NCBI GenBank assembly: GCA_023431345.1
Contig: JAEYWK010000196.1
Span: 1-54,869, forward strand
Direction: 5' to 3'
Origin: Pseudomonadota bacterium
GTDB taxonomy: Bacteria; Myxococcota_A; Polyangia; Polyangiales; Polyangiaceae
DNA: 54,869 bases
Shown here in pieces: positions 1 to 7,700 of the stretch. Position numbers and translations under genes: made by a program. A model generated the notes under the pieces. That model had not been told where the DNA came from and ran no database searches. It was given only the letters and a program-made list of their open reading frames with translations. How positions within the stretch are numbered: position 1 is the first letter of the stretch; every line of letters begins with the position of its first letter.

Positions 1-3
1 GGG

Positions 4-123
4 CGGAACGGGTGATCGAATGAGCGGAATCGCTGATCGAATGCTCCGGAATCCTGATCGGATACTTTCGGAACGCTGATCGAATGCCGTCGGAACGCTG
101 ATCGGATCACGTCGGAATACGCA
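4..123. mobile_element. IS21-type terminal repeat array (edge of an insertion sequence)
   Basis: A unit beginning CGGAA recurs at 4, 25, 47, 69, 91 and 113, so the period is 21-22 bp. The consensus is close to CGGAACGCTGATCGAATG, and the last copy is cut to CGGAATACGCA, ending at 123. Read on the other strand the edge starts TGCGTATTCCG and runs into the repeats. Multiple terminal repeats with TG...CA ends are typical of IS21-family (istA/istB) elements, where they bind transposase. No transposase gene lies inside the window; it would be to the left. The family assignment rests on motif memory, but the periodicity is seen directly. Confidence 0.62.
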
Positions 124-159
124 CCCAATGAGGGAGAGCGTCAGCTCTCGCATTCCTCC

Positions 160-2238
160 GTGTTCACGGAAGGGGAAGCGCGAGTAGATGCGGGCGTGCT
201 CGTGGTGAAGTTTCCACCCGGACGAGCGATCCATAAGGTCAAGATCTCTTGCGAGCCATTCCACGGCAACTGCGTCAGCGTACGCTTGCGAGTCACGGGA
301 TTCTCTACGCTCAGATTCGCGCTGGGCGTCAGTGCGGACGGGCAGTTTCGCCGGCTCTCAGTCCAAAACCTATGGCTCGATCGCTGGGTAGACCTTTCGC
401 TAGCCTTCGGTGACCTCGCATTCCGCATTCAAAACGCATGGGCGACCGTGCCCGACGGCTCGCTATCGGACCTACACCTGCACTTGACGGGCGAGGCGGG
501 CGAGGCCGGCAGCATCGAAATAGAGCGGATTGAGCTGTGCGACGAACAGCCCGCCGACTTTCGCTTGTGCGTCCCGGAGGGCACGACCACCTTTCAGGGA
601 TTGCTCGATGCGGGAGCCCTCTGGACGAAGTTCGAACCGATGTCGGACGCGTTACTGGAAGTGCTCGGCGACTACCTGCACCTGCAAACGCCGGAGAGCG
701 AGCAGCAGGCGGAGGCGTTCATGCTTCACGGGCACGCACCGTCCTACCGCGTCGTGCTCGATTGGTGCTTCGACCAACCACTGCCGACCGCCCACGCGGA
801 GCTGAACACCTACCGCTGGGCATGGCATGGCCTGTACCCAGTCACGGTGCTCGCGAATCACGCACGCAAGTCGGGTAGGCTGGCGCCGCTGTTTGCCGCG
901 CGCGACCTCGTCAACGCCTGGCTCGATCGCAGCTATTACGCGCCTGATCCCGACCAGAAGTACGCCTGGTACGACCACGGCGTCGGCGACCGTTTGGTGG
1001 CGTTTACGGTGATCTGGGATTACGGCTTGCGACTGGGTTTCGACCAGCGCTTCATGGCGCGCGTACTCGCGGCCATCGCTAGCCACATGAAGCTCCTTGG
1101 CAGCGAGACCTTCTACGCATGCCACCAGCGCACGCGGCATCACAACCACGCAGTGTTTCAGGACATTTGGCTCATGTTCGCGACGCTGGCCATTCCGAGC
1201 CTCGCCGGCAGCAGGCGCTATTTCGAGCTGGCGGCGGCTCGCGCTACCGACCAACTCGAGCAGCTCCTTGCGCGCGACGGCGAATACGCGGTGTTGGTCG
1301 AAAATTCGGTCAGTTACCACCTGGGCTTTCAATGGATGGTGGAGCTCGTCGACAAGCTGGTTCGTTTGGGCCGTCTCCCATCTCCGGTGCGGGAGCTCGC
1401 GACGGGCATGACGCGCTTTACCGAGCTCGCACGCTACCCCGACGGGCGCCTGCCAGGGATCGGCGACAGCCCGCGCCGCGCCAACGGCGCGACAGCAGAC
1501 GCGAAAGGACGGACCGCCTACACGCGACCTTCGGTGCACGTCCTCGCGCGCGTCGGTCATGTGTTCGTGAAGGGCAACCACGATGGGCGGCCCTTCATGC
1601 TGACCATGTCAGCCACTTCGCTGGGCGAAACCCACAAGCACGAGGACAACCTCTCTTTTACGCTGTACCTCGACGGTGTCGAGTGGCTCATCGATCCCAG
1701 CTTTCACTCGTATGAGCCGACGCTTCAGCTTCCTCGATATTTGCGCAGCGCAGCCGCGCACAACACCCTCGTGCTACCCGACCAGCTGTACTCCCTCGCG
1801 CCCGGTGTCGCTCGGATCAACGCCGAGCAGCGAGGCGATGGGGTCATCATCAACGGCGAACACACCGCCTACCACGGGTTCCGCATTGCACGCAGAGTCG
1901 AAGGCCGATTGGATGCCCTCGCGCTGGCGTTCAAAGACGAGGTTGTGTCCACGGGAGGCACCATGCCGGAGCGAGCCTACCTCATGCTCCACTGCGGTGA
2001 CGGCGTGGAAGTGGAGAGCGATGGCGCACGCCTGCTGCTGAGTCACCCGACTTCGGAGCTGCGCGTAGCGGTGGAGCTCCCGAGCGAGCGTTGTCGAACC
2101 TTTCGTGACACCACCGACCGCGGCGAGCCGCGCGGAGTGACAGGTCTGGGATTCACCGAGCGCGGTCCTATAACGAGCGTCGAGTGTGAGCTGACCAATC
2201 CGTCGCATGCAGCGTGGCAAATCCGCGCTGTGCGCTAG
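160..2238 (+). CDS. Heparinase II/III-like polysaccharide lyase
   Basis: A predicted alginate/heparin-type lyase of 692 residues. Residues 1-135 look like a beta-sandwich, about 160-420 are a Trp/Tyr/His-rich helical toroid with HNHAVFQD near 328, and about 440-690 are the heparinase II/III beta-sandwich with HKHEDNLSF near 491. This layout is usual for polysaccharide lyases of the heparinase II/III superfamily that cleave uronate-containing glycans. The GTG start at 160 is the first possible one, but the frame stays open back to about 58, through the insertion-sequence edge at 123. The native N-terminus may therefore have been cut off or replaced. No signal peptide is visible, so it may act in the cytoplasm or have lost its leader. 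In this cluster it probably trims or turns over the capsule. Confidence 0.78.
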   Translation: MFTEGEARVDAGVLVVKFPPGRAIHKVKISCEPFHGNCVSVRLRVTGFSTLRFALGVSADGQFRRLSVQNLWLDRWVDLSLAFGDLAFRIQNAWATVPDGSLSDLHLHLTGEAGEAGSIEIERIELCDEQPADFRLCVPEGTTTFQGLLDAGALWTKFEPMSDALLEVLGDYLHLQTPESEQQAEAFMLHGHAPSYRVVLDWCFDQPLPTAHAELNTYRWAWHGLYPVTVLANHARKSGRLAPLFAARDLVNAWLDRSYYAPDPDQKYAWYDHGVGDRLVAFTVIWDYGLRLGFDQRFMARVLAAIASHMKLLGSETFYACHQRTRHHNHAVFQDIWLMFATLAIPSLAGSRRYFELAAARATDQLEQLLARDGEYAVLVENSVSYHLGFQWMVELVDKLVRLGRLPSPVRELATGMTRFTELARYPDGRLPGIGDSPRRANGATADAKGRTAYTRPSVHVLARVGHVFVKGNHDGRPFMLTMSATSLGETHKHEDNLSFTLYLDGVEWLIDPSFHSYEPTLQLPRYLRSAAAHNTLVLPDQLYSLAPGVARINAEQRGDGVIINGEHTAYHGFRIARRVEGRLDALALAFKDEVVSTGGTMPERAYLMLHCGDGVEVESDGARLLLSHPTSELRVAVELPSERCRTFRDTTDRGEPRGVTGLGFTERGPITSVECELTNPSHAAWQIRAVR

Positions 2239-2314
2239 CGGCGCCGATTTGATTCCGCGGCCCTCGCAAAATATCGGATGCTAGCGGCCCGCTACGAGCT
2301 AAACAGGAATCAAC

Positions 2315-3073
2315 ATGGCGAAAATGGGCCTTTCGTACACTCTCGAGGCGCGCATGGATCGCGCTCGCGCTCGCGCCGTCGAGCTCGACAACTGGGTGGG
2401 GATGCGCGGCACCCGGGTGTTGGAGGTCGGCTGTGGCATGGGTGATTTGGCCCGCGTGCTGGCCACCGAATACGACTGCACCGTCGTCGGCGTCGACGTG
2501 ATGAAACACGCACAGTGGTCAGCAGATCCGACGCCGCCCCAGCTAACCTTCCTTCAAGGAGACATCTCTCAGGGCACGCTGGGCTATGAGGATGACTCCT
2601 TCGACAGGATCATTTCATTCGTGGCTTGGGAGCACATCTTGCACCCTTGGTCGGCGCTCTCGAACTGCCAGAAATTGCTGACGCCGAACGGCAAGAAGTA
2701 CCTCTACGCTTGGCTGTACGGCTCGACGCATGCGAGCCATCTGTACAGCATCACTGACGATCCTTGGCCCCACCTTATCTATTCGGTGCGCGAAGCTACC
2801 GAACGCTACAAGCTGGACCCCCTGCCCTGGTACTACTGGTGCAACCGCTTGTCCTATCAGCACTACCTGCACCACTTTCGCAAGCTCGGGTTCTTCATCA
2901 CGAAGGAGGTCATGTTGAAGAGCGACGCGCGGCTACCGGAGGACCCTTACGCGCGAAAGACCCTCGAGCTCTATCCCCAATTCGATTTGATGACGGACGG
3001 CTTCAAGGTCGTGCTCGAGTTCGATCCAGAGCGACCGAAGCAGCCCGTGGCAGACCCCGTCTACCGGCTCTGA
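2315..3073 (+). CDS. Class I SAM-dependent methyltransferase
   Basis: A soluble 252-residue methyltransferase. Motif I is VLEVGCGMGD at about residues 35-44 and an acidic post-I residue follows in VVGVDV, both signs of a Rossmann-type SAM-binding fold. The C-terminal half is rich in Tyr, Trp and His (LDPLPWYYWCNRLSY region), which may shape a sugar or lipid acceptor site. The ATG start is preceded by an AGGAA-like ribosome binding site. It lies 76 bases after the lyase gene and is convergent, with a 7-base gap, to the GT2 gene. It probably methylates a sugar or linker of the surface polysaccharide; the substrate cannot be read from the sequence. Confidence 0.8.
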   Translation: MAKMGLSYTLEARMDRARARAVELDNWVGMRGTRVLEVGCGMGDLARVLATEYDCTVVGVDVMKHAQWSADPTPPQLTFLQGDISQGTLGYEDDSFDRIISFVAWEHILHPWSALSNCQKLLTPNGKKYLYAWLYGSTHASHLYSITDDPWPHLIYSVREATERYKLDPLPWYYWCNRLSYQHYLHHFRKLGFFITKEVMLKSDARLPEDPYARKTLELYPQFDLMTDGFKVVLEFDPERPKQPVADPVYRL

Positions 3074-3080
3074 CCCGCGG

Positions 3081-4607
3081 CTATTTCTCGAGCACCGGCG
3101 CAGGTGCCACGTAGTTGCCGTGGCTGACGAGCATCTGCTCCCACGCTTCTGCAGCGACATCGCGCCGCGCACCGTACTTGACGAACAGCAGCTCGGAGTA
3201 AGCTCGCCTGGCGGGCGCCCGGTAGCCATCCTCCAGCGCTTCCGTGCCCGGTTGTCGCGTGACTGATCCGTTCGTCCAGCGCGCGAGCAGCAGCGGCGTT
3301 CTAACGCGGACCATGCCGCCCACGGGGTGCTCGCGCAAAGCGCTGTACAGCTCCAAGTCCGCGCCGACTCGGGCGGCGCGAAATGGGCCGCACGCGCGAA
3401 ATAGCTCACGCCTCAGCATCATCGATACAGGCGCCAACCGCGTCGCTCGTTGATCTTTGAAGAAGACGAAGCTGTCGTCTGCCTTGATCCTCAGACAACT
3501 CCCGACACAAGCAGCTGCGCGGCTCTGCGCCATCACGCTTACTTGCAAAGAGATACGGTGCGGCAGTGCTAAGTCGTCGGCATCGTGAAAAGTGACGAGC
3601 GAGCCGCGCGCGCGCTCGATCAAGGCGTTCCTCACGTTGTAGGTGCCCTGCTGCTTCTCCGAACGGAAGAGCCGTACGCGGACGTCCTGCTGCTGCAGCT
3701 CGCGCAGCAGCCGCGGAGTGGCGTCGTCGCTGGCATCATCGCAGATCAGGATTTCCAGCGCTCGGTACGACTGCTCGAGCAGGGAGCGAACCGCGTAGCC
3801 CACCGTGGCCGCCGCATTTCGCACAGCTATTATCACGGACACGAGTGGACCAGCGTTTACGCTGCGGCTGCTCTCCCAGCAGAGACTGCCCAAGAGGCCC
3901 GCCTCACCGCTGCGGATTGGGGAAGGGAGCGCTCGAGGAGCCCCGTGAACACCCAGGAAGCGATTGAGGTGGGCGAACGCGAGCGCCGGCCGCTTCTTCA
4001 AGTTCGCGCCACACGCGAGCAAGTGCAGCTCCGGTTGCGTGACCCACGTCCAAGGTCGTGACGCGATGGCGCGCGCCAGTCCGGAGCCGTCGAGCTCTTG
4101 CGCGCTCACGTCTCGAGCGAGGGCGAGCAAATTGGCTCGAGCGTCGGGTAGCCAGGTGTCGTTTCGGCCTTGCTGCAGCACCTCGAGCAGGCCCACGCCC
4201 ACCACACTTTGGCGTAAGTCCCCCCGCCAGCCGGCGGCGAGCAGGCCGGCGCGCTCGCGTGCGCCGTGCGCGAGCAAGGTTTCGAGCACGTTCTCGCGAG
4301 ACCGGCGGCGTAGCTTGGAAGGCAACGTCTCGAGGACGGGCAGGAGCTCTTCCGTCAACGCCGCAGCCGACTCGAGCGCCCCTTCGCGCAACGCGAGCGA
4401 GAGGGCGCGAGCCACGTCTTCTGGCGGCAAGCCGCGCTGCATCACCCACGACGCGTCGCCCAGCCGCGCGACCGGACGGGTCAAGGCCGACCGGCCGCGA
4501 CGACGTACGACGCCCATACACCACCAGGCGCGGTGCTCGGCCCGGGCCCAACCGGGCACGACCCGCCCCGCTCGCTGGAATTCGCGCGCCTTGGCGATCA
4601 CGAGCAC
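3081..4607 (-). CDS. GT2-family glycosyltransferase with a helical N-terminal domain
   Basis: A 508-residue protein with a GTG start. Residues about 252-480 form a GT-A family 2 domain: VSVIIAVRN opens it near 253, ICDDASDDATP is the nucleotide-binding Asp cluster, and the DXD-like HDADD lies near 340. The first 240 residues are Ala/Leu/Arg-rich and helical, perhaps TPR- or HEAT-like, and not recognisable as an enzyme. It is the only minus-strand gene among the plus-strand polysaccharide genes and is divergent from the giant gene at 4714 with a 106-base gap. It probably adds a sugar to the same polymer. The N-terminal start is uncertain because several GTG codons follow the first. Confidence 0.78.
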   Translation of the reverse strand: MLVIAKAREFQRAGRVVPGWARAEHRAWWCMGVVRRRGRSALTRPVARLGDASWVMQRGLPPEDVARALSLALREGALESAAALTEELLPVLETLPSKLRRRSRENVLETLLAHGARERAGLLAAGWRGDLRQSVVGVGLLEVLQQGRNDTWLPDARANLLALARDVSAQELDGSGLARAIASRPWTWVTQPELHLLACGANLKKRPALAFAHLNRFLGVHGAPRALPSPIRSGEAGLLGSLCWESSRSVNAGPLVSVIIAVRNAAATVGYAVRSLLEQSYRALEILICDDASDDATPRLLRELQQQDVRVRLFRSEKQQGTYNVRNALIERARGSLVTFHDADDLALPHRISLQVSVMAQSRAAACVGSCLRIKADDSFVFFKDQRATRLAPVSMMLRRELFRACGPFRAARVGADLELYSALREHPVGGMVRVRTPLLLARWTNGSVTRQPGTEALEDGYRAPARRAYSELLFVKYGARRDVAAEAWEQMLVSHGNYVAPAPVLEK

Positions 4608-4713
4608 AACCTTCGGACAAAAGCCCCCTGCGACGCCAGCATTTTCGCTCTCGAACGGCTTGCTGGGCTATGGAAGCTCGGCGAACATCCGCGCCAACGG
4701 CGGGTAGACCAAG

Positions 4714-7700
4714 ATGTCAGTCGATATTAGCGATCGCGTCTTCGACGCATACACGGGCGAGATGGGGCCGCGCTTCATGCGGGAGACGCAGCGGCGGGTC
4801 CACTGGATGTGCGCGGCCGCGCGTGGGACGAGCGTGCTCGACGTAGGTTGCAGTCAGGGGCTCCTACCCATTCTGCTCGGGCGCGAAGGCAAGACCGTGG
4901 TCGGGATCGACATGAGCTCGGCCGCGATCGCCTCCGCCAATGAAAACCTGATGCGCGAGCACGTCAGCGTCAGACGACGCGTATCGTTCGTCGAGGCCGA
5001 CCTGATTGGTCATCAGTTTGGCGACATGACCTTCGAGTGCGTGGTGATGGGTGAGGTCCTCGAACACTTGCTCGATCCTGCCCGGCTGGTCCAAACCGTC
5101 GCCAAGCTCCTGGCGCCCGGTGGTCGCGTCGTCGTTACGGTACCGTTCGGGATCAACGATCACCTCGATCATAAGCAGACGTTCTACCTGCTCGAACCGA
5201 TGCGGCTACTCGAGCCGTACTTCGAGCTAGAGACTCCCGTAGTTCTCGGCCGCTGGCTTGGTCTGATCGGAACACGCCGCGCTCAAGAGCTGCCTGCGCC
5301 CGCGCGGCTCTGGACGCAAGATGAGGTCGAAGCGCTCGAAGCGGCCTTCGAAGAGATCGAGCGTTCTCTCGTTGACGATCTTGCCGCCGTGCGTAAGCGA
5401 CTGGACGACGCCAACGTCAAGTACCGATCGAGCAACGAAGAGCTCGCGAAGCTGAAGCGTGAAGCCGCTCATCACGAGGCCGAGCGCAAAGCGTCGGAAC
5501 GGGCACGCGCTCAGCTGGAGCAGCAGCTCGCGCAGGCCGCGCTCCTGCCCGCCCCCGGCCAAGCCGAGCTCCAAGCAGCTCGAGACGTGGCGCGGGCACG
5601 TGAGCTGGAAGCAGCGAGGCTGGAGGAACGACTCACCCACGCGGTTCAACTGCGGAGCCTCGAGCTAGCGGTTCGAGAGAGTGAGATTGAACGCCTTCAG
5701 AAGGACCGCGACGAGCTCACTCGTCGCGCCCTCGAAGGAGAGCAACGTGCCAAAGCGAGCGACGAGGGAAAAGCCGACGCCCAAGCGCGAGCCGCCGCAG
5801 CCGAAGAACAGACCCGACAGGCTGAGCAACGCCACTTGCTCGTCGCCAACATCGTCCAGCAAGCCGAAGAGCGAGCGATCGCCTCCGAGCAGCGAGCGCT
5901 AGACGCCGAGCAGCGAACACTAGACGCCGAGCAGCGGGCAATCGCCTCCGAGCGGCGAGCGCTAGACGCCGAGCAGCGAGCCGAAGTCACGGCAGAGCAG
6001 GCGCGCGTAGAGAGCGCGAGCCGCGCCAAAGTCGAGGCCGAGCTGCACTCGGCGCTGCAAGATGCATCCGAACGAGAGGCGGTGGCGACGGAGCGCGCAG
6101 TCGCTCTGGAGGCCGCGCTCGAAAGCGTGCAACGGCAGGCGAGCGAAGATGCGCGACGTAGCGAAGAGAGCGCGCGTGCCGAGTCCGAACGCGCCCAGGC
6201 CGCCCTCGACGAAGCTCGCATGACACGCGATGAGCTCCGCGTTGCCCGCGAGGCAGCCGCCGCTGCGCAGGCTGACTTGGCCGCAGCCGTCAGCCGCGCG
6301 AGCTCGCTCGCGAGCGAGCTTCAGAGCGCAGAAGGCCGAATAGCTCGGCTCGAGGCGCAGCCGCCTCCGACAGCCAGCGCGCTGCTCAAGGATCGCCTGT
6401 GCGATCTGGAAATCACGCAGCAGACCACCGCCCGCGAACTCGCGCGCCAACGCACGATGGCGCGCGAGCTCGATCGGCGGTTGGAGCAAGAAAAACGCGG
6501 TCGTGTCGCGGCAGAGCGCAAAGTCGTTCAAACGCAGAACACGCTGTCTTTCCAGCTCGGTTACGAGCTGATTCATGGCTTCAAGTCACGGCAGCGCTTG
6601 CGCATGCTGCCGAGCAAGCTCTTGGCGCTTCAGAAAGAGGCGGCCCGGCGGCGCGATGAGCGAGCCGCTCGCGACATGCCGCAAATCTCACACGAGCCGG
6701 ACCTATCGAGCCGCGCGCCCGCGCCTCTGGCGTCTACCCCGGCTCGCCCCGCAACGCCCGCGCCGCGCTCGGGCGTCGAGGCGCCGGATTTGACGAACGT
6801 ATCGTCACTTCGTGTGGCCTGCATTCACGACGAGTTCACGTTCGCGTCCTACGCCCCGGAGTGCAACCTGCTGCCTCTAACGCCCGCCAACTGGGAGCAA
6901 GAGCTGACCGCGTTCGCACCGCAGCTTCTGTTCGTCGAATCCGCCTGGAGGGGGAAGGACGACCTCTGGGGAAAGAAGGTCTCGCACCGAAGCCGCGAGG
7001 TCGTCGATTTGGTGGAGCACTGCCGTAAGCGCGGCATCCCGACTGCCTTCTGGAACAAGGAAGACCCGGTCCATTTCGGCACCTTCATCAACACGGCGAA
7101 GCTGTTCGATCACGTCTTTACGACAGACGTCGATTGCATTCCCCGCTACCGCCGCGCACTCGGACACGACCGCGTGCATCTGCTGCCGTTTGCATGCCAA
7201 CCTGCGCAGCACAATCCGCTCGAGAAATATCAGCGAAAAGACGCGCTTTGTTTCGCGGGTGCTTACTACGCGCGCTACCCCGAACGACAGAGAGATCTAG
7301 AAAGCTTCGCTCGCAATTTCGGTGAGGCTCCGCGCCTGGAAATATTCGACCGCAACTACGGCAAGAGCGACCCAAGCTACGCCTTTCCCGAAGAATATCG
7401 ACAGTTCATCGTTGGGACCCTGCCCTTCGAAGAGATCGACCGCGCGTACAAGGGCTACCGTTACGCGCTCAACCTCAACTCGATCAAGGACTCGCAGACG
7501 ATGTTCGCGCGGCGCGTGTACGAGCTACTCGCCTCGAACACGGTCACGGTCAGCAACTTCTCGCGCGGCATTCGCCTCATGTTCGGGGATTTGGTGGTTT
7601 CGACCGACCGCGGAGAGCTAGCGCTCACTGCGATCCAACAGCTCGCCGCGGATCCAGGACGGGCCGGCCGCCTGCGTCTCGCGGGCCTGCGAAAGGTGCT

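Noticed and set aside
652..1581. 309-residue reverse frame inside the lyase gene
   Set aside because: No start signal or motif; the lyase motifs are on the plus strand.
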